Source of the DNA: Mesorhizobium sp. STM 4661
GTDB taxonomy: Bacteria > Pseudomonadota > Alphaproteobacteria > Rhizobiales > Rhizobiaceae
DNA: 64,000 nucleotides
Direction of reading: 5' to 3'
Assembly (NCBI RefSeq): GCF_000359125.1
Contig: NZ_CAAF010000067.1
Coordinates: 1 to 64,000, forward strand
Part shown: in pieces, positions 24,690 to 33,247 of the stretch
Layout of the letters: each line of letters opens with the position of its first letter
How positions within the stretch are numbered: position 1 is the stretch's first letter
Translations under genes and position numbers: made by a program
Notes under the pieces: generated by a model
Told to the model about the DNA's origin: nothing
The model's input: only the letters and a program-made list of their open reading frames with translations
Database searches by the model: none

Positions 24690-25880
24690 ATGAGCATCAA
24701 GAAGCGCAACTGGAAGTCTCAAACGGCACTCGTGCATGGCGGGACGCTGCGTTCCGGCTTCGGCGAAACGTCCGAGGCGATGTACCTCACCCAAGGCTAC
24801 GTCTATGAGACGGCACAGGCGGCGGAAGCCCGCTTCAAGGGCGAGGAACCGGGCTTCATCTATTCGCGCTACGCCAATCCAACGGTCGACATGTTCGAGA
24901 AGCGCATGTGCGCGCTGGAAGGTGCCGAAGACGCGCGCGCCACCGCATCGGGCATGGCGGCGGTGACCGCGGCACTTCTATGCAGCGCCAGGGCCGGCGA
25001 CCATATCGTGGCGGCGCGCGCGCTGTTCGGCTCCTGCCGCTGGGTGGTCGAGACGCTGGCGCCGAAATACGGCATCGAGGCGACGCTGGTCGACGGCACC
25101 GACATCGCCAACTGGGAAAAGGCGGTCAGGCCGAACACCAAGCTGTTCTTCCTGGAAAGCCCGACCAATCCGACCCTGGAGGTGGTCGACATCGCCGCCG
25201 TCGCAACGCTTGCCAATTCGATCGGGGCGCGGTTGATCGTCGACAACGTCTTTGCCACCCCCTTGCAGCAGAAGCCGTTGCAACTCGGCGCCCACATCGT
25301 CGTCTATTCGGCGACCAAGCACATCGACGGCCAGGGGCGGTGCCTGGGCGGCGTCATCCTGTCGGACAAGAAGTGGATCGACGAGAATCTGCACGACTAT
25401 TTCCGCCACACCGGCCCCAGCCTGTCGCCCTTCAATGCCTGGACGCTGCTCAAGGGCCTGGAGACGCTGCCGCTGCGCGTGCGCCAGCAGACTGAAAGTG
25501 CCGGCAAGATCGCGGATTTCCTCGCCGGGCGGCCGGAAATTGCCCGCGTCATCTATCCCGGCCGCGCCGATCACCCGCAGGCGGCCGTCGTCAAGAAGCA
25601 GATGTCGGGCGGCTCGACGCTGATCTGCCTCGACATCAAGGGCGGCAAGCAGCCAGCCTTCGCCTTCCAGAACGCCCTCGACATCGTGCTGATCTCCAAC
25701 AATCTCGGCGACGCCAAGAGCCTGATCACCCATCCGGCGACGACGACGCACAAGAACCTCAGCGACGAGGCCCGCGCCGAACTCGGCATCGGACCGGGCA
25801 CGCTGAGGCTGTCCGTCGGCCTGGAAGACGCGGACGATCTGCTCGCGGATGTCGAGCAGGCGCTGAAGTCAGCCAAATAG
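24690..25880 (+). CDS. metZ: O-succinylhomoserine sulfhydrylase
   Basis: Cys/Met-metabolism PLP enzyme making homocysteine from O-succinylhomoserine and sulfide, in the direct sulfhydrylation route to methionine. 396 residues; the PLP lysine is K210 in SATKHIDGQGR, with D185 in IVDNVFATP contacting the cofactor and FIYSRYANPT (57-66) supplying the neighbouring-subunit Tyr/Arg phosphate contacts. GGVILS follows the lysine as in MetZ. The SAM-II riboswitch and terminator upstream make feedback by SAM very likely. Start ATG 24690 is set by the aptamer-terminator layout; upstream in-frame ATG at 24525 would run through the riboswitch and is rejected. Confidence 0.95.
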   Translation: MSIKKRNWKSQTALVHGGTLRSGFGETSEAMYLTQGYVYETAQAAEARFKGEEPGFIYSRYANPTVDMFEKRMCALEGAEDARATASGMAAVTAALLCSARAGDHIVAARALFGSCRWVVETLAPKYGIEATLVDGTDIANWEKAVRPNTKLFFLESPTNPTLEVVDIAAVATLANSIGARLIVDNVFATPLQQKPLQLGAHIVVYSATKHIDGQGRCLGGVILSDKKWIDENLHDYFRHTGPSLSPFNAWTLLKGLETLPLRVRQQTESAGKIADFLAGRPEIARVIYPGRADHPQAAVVKKQMSGGSTLICLDIKGGKQPAFAFQNALDIVLISNNLGDAKSLITHPATTTHKNLSDEARAELGIGPGTLRLSVGLEDADDLLADVEQALKSAK

Positions 25881-25904
25881 CAGCCGCCGCGCGGCAGGGA
25901 TTGC

Positions 25905-27053
25905 TCAGACGCCTTCCTCCAGCTCGGTCATCGCCTTGGTGCGGATGGTCATGGCGTTGCCGCGCCATTCGACAGCGCCGCCCAGCCAGCCACGTGCCCA
26001 AATGGCGGGAAGCATTATATCCCGCACGATCATGGCGGTGACGATGCGTGGCGAGAGATACCAGCCCTTGGACCAGGCGAGCATGCATTCCGGCAGATAG
26101 GCAATCAGCAGCACGCAAAAAGCCGTGGTGGGCAGACTGATGCCGGCGCTTGCCGCCGCGATCAGCGCCAACAGCAGTGGCATTGCCACGCCGGTCAGGA
26201 TTTCCGGCGCGAAGAACAGTGGGAAGGTGACGCGCCGCAGCCGCGCCCAGCGCGCCTGGCGCGACCAGATTTCGCCAAATGTGCGCTGGCCGAGCGGCTG
26301 CTCGAATGGCGAGGCGACGAGGTTGACGCGCAATCCGAGCCCGTTGACCAGCTTGGTCGCGGCGGCGTCCTCGGCGATCTCGGCGGCAAGCGCGCGGATG
26401 CCGCCATTGGTGTCGAGCATCGGTTTCTTCCACAACATACTCTTGCCCTGGGCGAAGCCGAGGCCGAGCGCCTCGCCGGCATATTGCCAGCGCGCCTGCA
26501 GCGTATTGAGGAAGGCGCATTCGACCTCCGCCCAGAAGCCGTCCGGCCGCGAGCCGATCGGTGTCGAGCAGACAAGACCGGTGTCGGGCCGCCACGCGGC
26601 CATCAGATGCTGGACATAATCCTTCGGCATCAGGACATTGGAATCGGCAAGAATGACCCAATGGTGGCGCGCCGCTTCCCAGCCCTTGACGCAGTTGTTG
26701 AGCTTGGGATTGGCGCTGATGCGGTCATCGCCGGTGAGCAGCTGCGCCGGTACATTGGGAAACCGGGCAATCGCCCTGTTTATCAGTTTGATCACCGGAT
26801 CATCGGCATTAGCGACACAGAAGATGAGTTCGTAACGCGGCCAGTCGAGCGAGAAGGCACGCGCAAGCGTTTCCTCGGTAAATGGTTCGACCCCGCGCGA
26901 GGGGATGACGATCGACACCGGCGGGGACTTGCCGGCAGGCCGCGCGAGGCTGCGCGGCGGCTTCAGCCTGAAAGCCGCGAGCAGGATGCTTGCGAGATTT
27001 GAAAGAAGCAGGGCAGTCGAAAACAGGGCGGCGGCTATGACTGTCAGTTCCAT
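25905..27053 (-). CDS. GT21-type lipid glycosyltransferase
   Basis: Membrane glycosyltransferase of the ceramide-glucosyltransferase family (GT21), 382 residues from ATG 27053. It has an N-terminal transmembrane helix (1-25), the GT-A core with VSIVIPSRG, acidic D1/D2 region FCVANADD and LADSNVLMP, D3 in EIAEDAAATKL and the (Q/R)xxRW motif RQARW, then three or four C-terminal membrane helices. Homologues in Agrobacterium and M. loti are processive lipid galactosyl/glucosyltransferases that build glycosyl-diacylglycerols, which can replace phospholipids under phosphate limitation. It is divergent from apaG with a small palindrome between them. Confidence 0.85.
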   Translation of the reverse strand: MELTVIAAALFSTALLLSNLASILLAAFRLKPPRSLARPAGKSPPVSIVIPSRGVEPFTEETLARAFSLDWPRYELIFCVANADDPVIKLINRAIARFPNVPAQLLTGDDRISANPKLNNCVKGWEAARHHWVILADSNVLMPKDYVQHLMAAWRPDTGLVCSTPIGSRPDGFWAEVECAFLNTLQARWQYAGEALGLGFAQGKSMLWKKPMLDTNGGIRALAAEIAEDAAATKLVNGLGLRVNLVASPFEQPLGQRTFGEIWSRQARWARLRRVTFPLFFAPEILTGVAMPLLLALIAAASAGISLPTTAFCVLLIAYLPECMLAWSKGWYLSPRIVTAMIVRDIMLPAIWARGWLGGAVEWRGNAMTIRTKAMTELEEGV

Positions 27054-27153
27054 CGATATCTGGTCACTCCGGAAAAGCCGGCCGGAAGGTGGCCGTTTTG
27101 AACAGGTCGACAGAGCGCCCGAGTCGCCCGGCACGGTTTGCGCACACCATCAT

Positions 27154-27176
27154 TGTCATGTGTCACTTAAATGACA
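27154..27176. promoter_or_regulatory. candidate operator palindrome, GT21/apaG intergenic
   Basis: TGTCAT...ATGACA (outer 6-base arms, 11-base centre) with a nested TGTCA-CTTAAA-TGACA. It lies 101 bases before the glycosyltransferase start and 107 bases before apaG. The regulator is unknown. Confidence 0.35.
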
Positions 27177-27282
27177 TTGTTTGGCGGCAGGTGCGCATAA
27201 AACCGGAAGGGACAGGCAGCGCGCGCCGTTAACCTTGTAAGGAGCGCGTCGAAACTTCCGCTGGGACTGTTTGGAGTAGCTC

Positions 27283-27675
27283 ATGTACCGCGCCGTCACG
27301 CGCAACATCGAAGTGCAAGTCAGGCCGTTCTATCTGGAGGATCGCTCGGACCCGTCGGAGAACCGCTATGTCTGGGGTTACCAGGTGACGATCGACAATC
27401 AGTCGGACGAGTTCGTGCAGCTTCTGTCGCGCTATTGGCACATCACGGACGGCGCAGGCCGCGTCGAGGAAGTGCGCGGCGCCGGCGTCGTCGGCGACCA
27501 GCCCGAACTCAATCCCGGCGACAGCTATCAATACACGTCCGGCTGTCCGTTGCCGACGCCGTCCGGCATCATGGTCGGCCACTACACGATGCGCAACGCG
27601 CGGGGCGAGACGTTCAACATCGCCATCCCCGCCTTCTCGCTCGACCTGCCAGGCACGCGGCGGACGGTGAACTGA
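27283..27675 (+). CDS. apaG: ApaG protein
   Basis: A 130-residue immunoglobulin-like beta-sandwich protein (DUF525). Conserved positions are visible: RNIEVQVRPFYLEDRSDP, YVWGYQVTIDN, LLSRYWHITDGAG, GVVGDQPELNPGDSYQYTSGCPL and GTFxMRN-like HYTMRNARGE. The bacterial protein's role is not settled; it was originally linked to diadenosine-tetraphosphate phenotypes, and the fold also occurs in F-box proteins. Single gene convergent on hslO. Confidence 0.93.
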   Translation: MYRAVTRNIEVQVRPFYLEDRSDPSENRYVWGYQVTIDNQSDEFVQLLSRYWHITDGAGRVEEVRGAGVVGDQPELNPGDSYQYTSGCPLPTPSGIMVGHYTMRNARGETFNIAIPAFSLDLPGTRRTVN

Positions 27676-27681
27676 CGTTCA

Positions 27682-27916
27682 CTTGGGTTTCCTCGCCCCC
27701 GCGAAGCGGGGGAGAGGTGGCCCGGCGAAGCCGGGACGGAGAGGGGGACGACATTCGCGAAGCCAGAACCGGCAAGGGAATGGGCGCAAGACTAACAGTG
27801 ACACGAAGCACATCAAGAGTCCTTGAACGGCGAATTCCCAGCCGCCGCGAAGGCCCCCTCTCCGTCCCGGCTTCGCCGGGCCACCTCTCCCCACTCCGTG
27901 GGGCGAGGAACCCAAG
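27682..27916. repeat. long inverted repeat between apaG and hslO
   Basis: Left arm 27682-27747 (CTTGGGTTTCCTCGCCCCC...GAGAGGGGG) and right arm 27854-27916 are inverted copies with about 106 bases between. Inside each arm is a smaller perfect hairpin (CCCCCGCGAAGCGGGGG; CCCGGCGAAGCCGGG). Same family as 22110-22316. The element fills the 270-base gap between two convergent genes; no gene is evident in it. Confidence 0.8.
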
Positions 27917-27945
27917 TTCTGCGAAGGCAACCGCACTGACGCTCG

Positions 27946-28956
27946 CTACTCAGCCGCCGCAAACTCCGCCGGGTCGAAGTCATATTGCTTCGAGCAGAAT
28001 TCGCAGGCGACGTGAATGCCGCCATCCTCGGTGCTGTCCCTGATTTCGTCGGCGGAAAAACCTTCGAGAATGCCGCGGATCTTGTCTCTCGAGCATGAGC
28101 ACTGGTCGGCGACCGGCACGCCGCCGAAGACGCGGACGCCATGCTCGTGGAACAGGCGGTAAAGCAACCGCTCCGCGCCTATCGTCGGATCGATCAGTTC
28201 GGTCGGCTCGATGGTGCCGAGCAGCGCCAGCAGTTCCTGCCAGGAATTGTCGGCCGGATCGTGGATTTCCTCGCGCGGATCGCCATCGCCGCCCGGCAGA
28301 TCGGGCACGCGCATGCGTTCGGGCGACTGCGGCAGGAACTGCGCCAGGATGCCACCGGCGCGCCATTGCTCGCGGGCACCACCATTACCGGGCGTCAACA
28401 GCTTGGCCACCGAAAGCCGGAGATCGGTCGGGATCTGCTCCGACTGGCGGAAATAGGTGCGCGCCGCTTCTTCCAAAGTCTCGCCATCGAGCTGGACGAT
28501 GCCTTGATAGCGCTGAGTATGGGCGCCCTGGTCGATGGTCAGCGCCAAGACGCCGCTGCCGAGCAGCGTCTGCTGCGACGTCTCGCCGGCGGCCGTCAGC
28601 GCCTCCAGCCGGTCGGCATCGAAACGCGCATAGGCCCGCAATGCGGACGGCGTGGAAAAATCCGCGACCAGCATATCGACCGGCCCATCGGTGCGGGTCT
28701 GCAGGATGAACTTGCCCTCGAACTTGAGCGAGGTGCCAAGCAGCACCGTCAGCACGCAAGCTTCCGCCAGCAGGCGAGCAACCGGCTCGGGATAGTCGTG
28801 ACGGGAAAGGATCGCATCGAGCATCGGCCCGAGCTGAACCGTGCGGCCGCGCACATCGAGCGGACCGACCTCGAAGGGCACGACATGATCGTCGCCGGCA
28901 TAGCCGAATTCGCCGAGTTTGGGTTGATGTTCAGCCAACTGACGGGTTTCCAACAT
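27946..28956 (-). CDS. hslO: redox-regulated chaperone Hsp33
   Basis: Cytoplasmic holdase activated by oxidation. The 336-residue product has an N-terminal Hsp33 domain (about 20-200) and the C-terminal zinc switch: C286 and C288 in QCSCSRDK and C318 and C321 in CEFCSKQY, the exact CxC / CxxC pattern whose oxidation releases zinc and unfolds the linker. It is longer than E. coli Hsp33 (about 290), mostly through the N-terminus and an insertion about 210-250, normal for Rhizobiales. ATG 28956 follows GGAGCTTTGTC. Situated directly downstream of argF on the same strand (117 bases). Confidence 0.93.
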   Translation of the reverse strand: MLETRQLAEHQPKLGEFGYAGDDHVVPFEVGPLDVRGRTVQLGPMLDAILSRHDYPEPVARLLAEACVLTVLLGTSLKFEGKFILQTRTDGPVDMLVADFSTPSALRAYARFDADRLEALTAAGETSQQTLLGSGVLALTIDQGAHTQRYQGIVQLDGETLEEAARTYFRQSEQIPTDLRLSVAKLLTPGNGGAREQWRAGGILAQFLPQSPERMRVPDLPGGDGDPREEIHDPADNSWQELLALLGTIEPTELIDPTIGAERLLYRLFHEHGVRVFGGVPVADQCSCSRDKIRGILEGFSADEIRDSTEDGGIHVACEFCSKQYDFDPAEFAAAE

Positions 28957-29073
28957 GACAAAGCTCCGGGGCGCGGCCATGCCGCCCTCCGGGGCGCATG
29001 CGTCGAAACGCGCTCATTTTGCGTGATGCGCCTGAGATAGGCACCACGCATTGCCGGATCAAGGTTGCCCGGA

Positions 29074-29985
29074 TCAAGCGCCCAGACACCAGGCGAGAAC
29101 CGCCTTCTGGGCATGAAGCCGGTTCTCGGCCTCGTCGAACACCACCGAATGCGGCCCGTCGATGACCTCGTCGGTAACCTCCTCGCCGCGATGCGCCGGC
29201 AGGCAGTGCATGAAGAGCGCGTCGGGCTTGGCCTTCGCCATCAACGCCGCATTGACCTGATAGGGCAGGAAAACGTTGTGGCCGCGGGCGCGGTGTTCCT
29301 GGCCCATCGACACCCAGCAGTCGGTGACGACGCAGTCGGCCTCGTGGACTGCCTCCTCGGGCGAGCGGGTGAAGTTCAGCTTGCCGCCATGCCGCTTCGA
29401 CCAGTCGACATGTTTCTCGCCCGGCTCGCTGCCTTCGGGCACGGCGACATTCAGGTTGAAGGCGAACCGCGCCGAAGCTTCCAGTAGCGAATGCAGCACA
29501 TTGTTGCCGTCGCCGGTCCAGGCGATGGTCTTGCCGGCCACCGGACCGCGATGTTCCTCGAAGGTCATGATGTCGGCCATCAGCTGGCAGGGATGGGTTT
29601 CGTCGGTCAGCCCGTTGATGACGGGTATGGTGGCATTCTCGGTCAGCTCCAGCAGCCGGTCATGCGAGGTGGTGCGGATCATGATCGCATCGACATAGCG
29701 CGACAGCACCTTGGCGGTGTCGGCGATGGTTTCGGAGCGGCCGAGCTGCATCTCGGTGCCGGTCAGCATGATGGTCTCGCCGCCGAGCTGGCGCATGCCG
29801 ACGTCGAAGGAGACGCGCGTGCGCGTCGACGGCTTGTCGAAGATCATCGCCAGCACCTTGCCTTCGAGCGGCTTCGTCCGCTCTCCGGCCTTAAGGCGCG
29901 CCTTTCGCATCACGGCGTCGTCCAGCATGAAGCGCAGGTCGCCCGCGGAAACGGCGGAGAGATCGGTGAAATGGCGAAGTGACAT
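29074..29985 (-). CDS. argF: ornithine carbamoyltransferase
   Basis: Makes citrulline from ornithine and carbamoyl phosphate in arginine biosynthesis. 303 residues with the carbamoyl-phosphate loop STRTR at 53-57, HPCQ at 131-134, the ornithine-binding D in the DxxxSMG segment DCWVSMG (221-227) and HCLPAHRG at 259-266 with the catalytic Cys. Sixteen bases separate it from argD upstream, so argD-argF form one transcription unit, and hslO follows. Confidence 0.96.
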   Translation of the reverse strand: MSLRHFTDLSAVSAGDLRFMLDDAVMRKARLKAGERTKPLEGKVLAMIFDKPSTRTRVSFDVGMRQLGGETIMLTGTEMQLGRSETIADTAKVLSRYVDAIMIRTTSHDRLLELTENATIPVINGLTDETHPCQLMADIMTFEEHRGPVAGKTIAWTGDGNNVLHSLLEASARFAFNLNVAVPEGSEPGEKHVDWSKRHGGKLNFTRSPEEAVHEADCVVTDCWVSMGQEHRARGHNVFLPYQVNAALMAKAKPDALFMHCLPAHRGEEVTDEVIDGPHSVVFDEAENRLHAQKAVLAWCLGA

Positions 29986-30002
29986 CAGGACTGGTTCCGG
30001 GA

Positions 30003-31202
30003 TTACTTCGCGGCAGCCGCGGCGATGGCGTCCGCCAGGCCCCGGGCACCGGCGCGGATGCGGTCGAGCGCCTCATGGATCTCGGCATCGGTGACGGTGA
30101 GCGGCGGCAGCAGGCGGATGACGTTGTCGCCGGCCGGAACCGTCAGCAGATGCTGGTCGCGCAGCGCCATGTTCACCTTGGTGTTGGGCATCGCGCATTT
30201 GAGGCCGAGCATCAGCCCGGTTCCCCGGATATCCTCGATGACATCGGGAAATTCATCGGCGACACCCGCCAGACCCTGCTTCAGCAACAGCGCCTTGCGC
30301 TGGACATCCTCCAGGAAGCCGTCTTCCAGCACCACGTCGAGCACGGCGTTGCCGACCGCCATCGCCAGCGGATTGCCGCCGAAGGTGGTGCCATGCACGC
30401 CAGCGGTCATGCCGACCGCTGCCTCGTCGGTGGCAAGGCAGGCGCCCATCGGAAAGCCACCGCCGATGCCCTTGGCGACCGCCATGATGTCGGGCGTGAC
30501 ACCGGCCCATTCATGCGCGAACAGCTTTCCGGTGCGGCCGACGCCGCACTGGACCTCATCGAAGATCAGAAGCAGGCCGTGCTGGTCGCAGAGCTGCCGC
30601 AGCCGCTTCAGCGATTGCGTCGGCACTTGCCTGATACCACCCTCGCCCTGCACCGGCTCGACCAGGATCGCTGCGGTCTCCGGCGTGATCGCCTTTTCAG
30701 CGGCATCGATGTCGTCGAAGCCGACCTGGTCGAAGCCGTCGACCTTGGGCCCAAAACCTTCGAGATATTTGTACTGGCCGCCGGCGGCGATGGTCGCCAG
30801 GGTGCGGCCATGGAAGGCGCCTTCGAAGGTGATGATACGAAAGCGCTCGGGATGGCCCTTGACGAAGTGATAGCGCCGCGCCGTCTTGATCGCGCATTCC
30901 AGCGCCTCGGCGCCCGAATTGGTAAAGAACACCTTGTCGGCGAAGGTGGCTTCGGCCAGCCGCTCACCCAGCCGGCTCTGTCCCGGAATCTCGTAGAGAT
31001 TGGAGACATGCCAGACCTTGGCCGCCTGTTCGGTGAGTGCCGAGACCAGATGCGGATGGCTGTGGCCCAACGAATTCACGGCAACACCGCCGCCAAAATC
31101 GAGATATCGCTCGCCCTTGTCTGTAACCAGCCAAGTGCCTTCCCCATGGTCGAAAGCCAGGGGTGCGCGGGTAAAGGTCTCGAAAAGCGCCGAACCGCTC
31201 AT
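30003..31202 (-). CDS. argD: acetylornithine/succinyldiaminopimelate aminotransferase
   Basis: Class III PLP aminotransferase of arginine (and lysine) biosynthesis, 399 residues. The PLP lysine is K244 in AVAKGIGGGFPMG; the upstream FFTNSGAEALE (92-102), FEGAFHGRT and LLIFDEVQCGVGRTG carry the conserved cofactor contacts. ATG 31202 begins MSGSALFETFTRAPLAF, the typical N-terminus; a longer in-frame ORF to 31289 is rejected as it covers a terminator hairpin. A short leader ORF and terminator lie immediately upstream (see 31228-31281), raising the possibility of attenuation. Downstream is argF. Confidence 0.95.
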   Translation of the reverse strand: MSGSALFETFTRAPLAFDHGEGTWLVTDKGERYLDFGGGVAVNSLGHSHPHLVSALTEQAAKVWHVSNLYEIPGQSRLGERLAEATFADKVFFTNSGAEALECAIKTARRYHFVKGHPERFRIITFEGAFHGRTLATIAAGGQYKYLEGFGPKVDGFDQVGFDDIDAAEKAITPETAAILVEPVQGEGGIRQVPTQSLKRLRQLCDQHGLLLIFDEVQCGVGRTGKLFAHEWAGVTPDIMAVAKGIGGGFPMGACLATDEAAVGMTAGVHGTTFGGNPLAMAVGNAVLDVVLEDGFLEDVQRKALLLKQGLAGVADEFPDVIEDIRGTGLMLGLKCAMPNTKVNMALRDQHLLTVPAGDNVIRLLPPLTVTDAEIHEALDRIRAGARGLADAIAAAAAK

Positions 31203-31223
31203 TATATGCGTCTCCGGAACCGG

Positions 31224-31263
31224 AAAATCAAAAAAGCCGCCAAAGCGGCGGCCTTTGCGGCTT
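31224..31263 (-). terminator. terminator-like hairpin in the argD leader
   Basis: On the minus strand AAGCCGC-AAAG / CTTT-G-GCGGCTT forms an 11-pair stem with one bulge and a seven-base loop, followed by TTTTTTGATTTT. It ends only 22 bases before the argD start codon. There is no minus-strand gene upstream that would need a terminator here, so it belongs to the argD leader. Confidence 0.6.
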
Positions 31264-31281
31264 ATCGTGTTTTTCGGCCAT
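31228..31281 (-). CDS. candidate 17-codon leader peptide of argD
   Basis: ATG at 31281 to TGA at 31228-31230 encodes MAEKHDKPQRPPLWRLF, with arginine codons AGG and CGG inside the terminator stem. Its stop lies inside the T-tract of the terminator, a layout seen in attenuators, where ribosome stalling decides whether the hairpin forms. There is no clear ribosome-binding site, and the number of Arg codons (two) is low for a classical arginine attenuator. Treat as a hypothesis. Confidence 0.3.
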   Translation of the reverse strand: MAEKHDKPQRPPLWRLF

Positions 31282-31396
31282 GAAGTCAACGAAAACGTCG
31301 CGCAAGGACGCGCGGCAAGCCCCCAGCGAGACGCCGGCTCATAAGCGACCGGGCAAGTTGGGGAAAACCGAAAAAACCGATTCGTGTTGCCCTTGG

Positions 31397-31414
31397 GACT
31401 CTTGTCACTGAGTC
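31397..31414 (+). promoter_or_regulatory. paired GANTC methylation sites upstream of gcrA
   Basis: GACTC at 31397-31401 and GAGTC at 31410-31414 lie 145-162 bases upstream of the gcrA start; a third, GATTC, is at 31520-31524. GANTC is the CcrM target, and GcrA-controlled promoters in alphaproteobacteria carry such sites. Short motifs occur often by chance, so this is only suggestive. The rest of the 356-base argD-gcrA gap shows no other clear feature. Confidence 0.35.
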
Positions 31415-31558
31415 AACGGATAGGTATTTGTAGTCGAGAAATAACTAGATTTCGTGCGGCGGACCTAATCACCCGGTATATGTGGTGTTGTTTGCCCGGC
31501 GAGAGCCGGGTCGGGAAAGGATTCCGACCGCTGCACGCCTCAGCAGGAGCGCGGTCTC

Positions 31559-32077
31559 ATGAACTGGACTGACGAGCGGGTCGAACTTCTTAGAAAACTG
31601 TGGTCGGAAGGACTGAGCGCAAGCCAGATCGCCGCACAGCTCGGGGGTGTCAGCCGCAATGCGGTCATCGGCAAGGTGCATCGGCTGAAACTGTCGGGCC
31701 GCGGCCGCTCGACGGCCACGCCGTCACGCCAGAAGAAGAGCGTGCAGGGATCGAGCGTCCAGAAATCTGTGTCACGGGCGGCAAGCGCGGCGCGGCATAT
31801 GACCACGTCGATCGGAGCGACCGCGCTGCAGGCGCAATTCGACGCCGAACCGGTGGCGCGTCATTACATCCGCCCGGTCGAGAACGTCGTCGTACCGATC
31901 TCGCGGCATCTGCGGCTCGTCGAATTGACCGAGCGGACCTGCAAATGGCCGAATGGCGATCCGCTTTCGGAAGACTTCCATTTCTGCGGCAACGATGCCG
32001 CCGAAACCGGGCCCTACTGCAAGTATCACGCCCGCGTAGCGTTCCAGCCGGCTTCGGAGCGGCGGCGGAGTCGGTGA
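31559..32077 (+). CDS. gcrA: cell-cycle regulator GcrA
   Basis: Alphaproteobacterial global cell-cycle transcription factor that binds sigma70-RNA polymerase at CcrM-methylated promoters. 172 residues; N-terminal DNA-binding helix-turn-helix MNWTDERVELLRKLWSEGLSASQIAAQLGG...VSRNAVIGKVHRLKL matches the family exactly, followed by a basic linker and the C-terminal polymerase-binding segment with CKWPNGDP and HFCGNDAAETGPYCKYHARVAF. ATG 31559 has AGGAG nine bases upstream. Ends with a tandem heptamer repeat starting within the stop codon. Confidence 0.96.
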   Translation: MNWTDERVELLRKLWSEGLSASQIAAQLGGVSRNAVIGKVHRLKLSGRGRSTATPSRQKKSVQGSSVQKSVSRAASAARHMTTSIGATALQAQFDAEPVARHYIRPVENVVVPISRHLRLVELTERTCKWPNGDPLSEDFHFCGNDAAETGPYCKYHARVAFQPASERRRSR

Positions 32078-32120
32078 GTAGAGTAGTGAGTAGTGAGTAG
32101 TGAGTAGTGAGTAGTGAGTA
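32074..32120 (+). repeat. heptamer tandem repeat (GTGAGTA)n after gcrA
   Basis: One GTGAGTA unit at 32074-32080 (covering the gcrA stop), a five-base partial unit, then five perfect GTGAGTA units at 32086-32120. An inverted half, CTACTCACTA, occurs at 32151-32160, so the transcript could fold. A small AGCGC-CTAGA-GCGCT hairpin lies between (about 32131-32145). Confidence 0.85.
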
Positions 32121-32178
32121 GGAAAATGGAGCGCCTAGAGCGCTGTTTCACTACTCACTAATTTTCTACTGACTCAAT

Positions 32179-33189
32179 TCACAGCCACCCATTCTTGCGG
32201 AAACGCCAGTACAGGAAAGAGCAGATCGCAGCGATCGCTGCCAGCACGATCGGGTAGCCATATTCCATCTTCAGTTCCGGCATGTCGTCGAAATTCATGC
32301 CGTAGATGCCAGCGAGCGCCGTCGGCACCGCCAATATCGCGGCCCATGAGGCGAGCTTCTTGGTGTTCGCCGTTTCCTGGCTCTGGCCCACCAGAAGGCT
32401 GGCCTCGAAAGCAAAGGCGAGAACCTCCCGCAAGCTGTCGATCTTTTCCTGGACGGTGCGGATATGATCGGTGACGTCGCGAAACAGCGGGTGCATGGCC
32501 GCATGGATCTGCGGCAGGTCGGCGCTGGTCAGCCGGCGGCAGACCTCCACCAGCGGCAGCGCCGCATTGCGCAAGCGCAACAGATCGCGGCGCAGCATAT
32601 AGAGCCGCTCGATATCAGGCCCAGTCATCGGCCTCAGCAGGACCTTGTCCTCGATCGCCTCGACCTCGTCCTCGATCTGCTCGAGCACCGGCATGTAGTT
32701 GTCGACGATGAAATCGAGAATGGCATAGAGGACGAAATCCTCGCCCTTGGCCAGCGAATGCGGGCAGCTTTCCCAATGCTGGCGGACGGCGGCATAGGAG
32801 GTGGAAGGACCGTGCCTGACGCTGACGATGTAGCCGGCGCCGACGAACAGATGCGTCTCGCCGAAGGTGACGCGGCCGTCGATCAGTTGGGCCGTGCGGG
32901 CAACGATGAACAAGGCATCGCCATATTGCTCGATCTTCGGCCGCTGGTGCGGATGCTCGGCATCCTCGATCGCCAGTTCATGCAGGTGGAATTGCGCCTG
33001 GACGCGCAGTAGCAGGTTGCGGTCGGGCTCCAGCAGGCCGATCCAGACGACATGGCCCGGCTTGCCGGCCCATTCGCCAGCTTCCTCGATCGCAATGTCG
33101 GCGATACGCCGGCCGGCGGTATAGACGCTGGAAGCGATGATGCCCGACGTCGGCGGCGGGGCCGGAGTCAGGTTCCGAACGTTTTCCAT
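32179..33189 (-). CDS. corA: CorA-family magnesium/cobalt transporter
   Basis: Divalent-cation channel, 336 residues, mostly a cytoplasmic domain with a long helical stretch (about 150-270) and two C-terminal membrane helices. The selectivity loop GMN is in YGMNFDDMPE between the helices, near residue 299. The usual ZntB/CorA distinction is not certain, but GMN plus the acidic loop DDMPEL fits CorA. ATG 33189 opens MENVRNLTPAPPPTSG. Same strand as phoU, 195 bases apart with repeats between. Confidence 0.92.
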   Translation of the reverse strand: MENVRNLTPAPPPTSGIIASSVYTAGRRIADIAIEEAGEWAGKPGHVVWIGLLEPDRNLLLRVQAQFHLHELAIEDAEHPHQRPKIEQYGDALFIVARTAQLIDGRVTFGETHLFVGAGYIVSVRHGPSTSYAAVRQHWESCPHSLAKGEDFVLYAILDFIVDNYMPVLEQIEDEVEAIEDKVLLRPMTGPDIERLYMLRRDLLRLRNAALPLVEVCRRLTSADLPQIHAAMHPLFRDVTDHIRTVQEKIDSLREVLAFAFEASLLVGQSQETANTKKLASWAAILAVPTALAGIYGMNFDDMPELKMEYGYPIVLAAIAAICSFLYWRFRKNGWL

Positions 33190-33247
33190 CGCTACCTCCT
33201 GGAGACATGGCCTCCGGTCAGGATCAGGACGTTCAGGGAAGCTTAGC

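Noticed and set aside
32074..32160. CRISPR-like repeat array
   Set aside because: Units are only 7 bases with no spacers and no cas genes.
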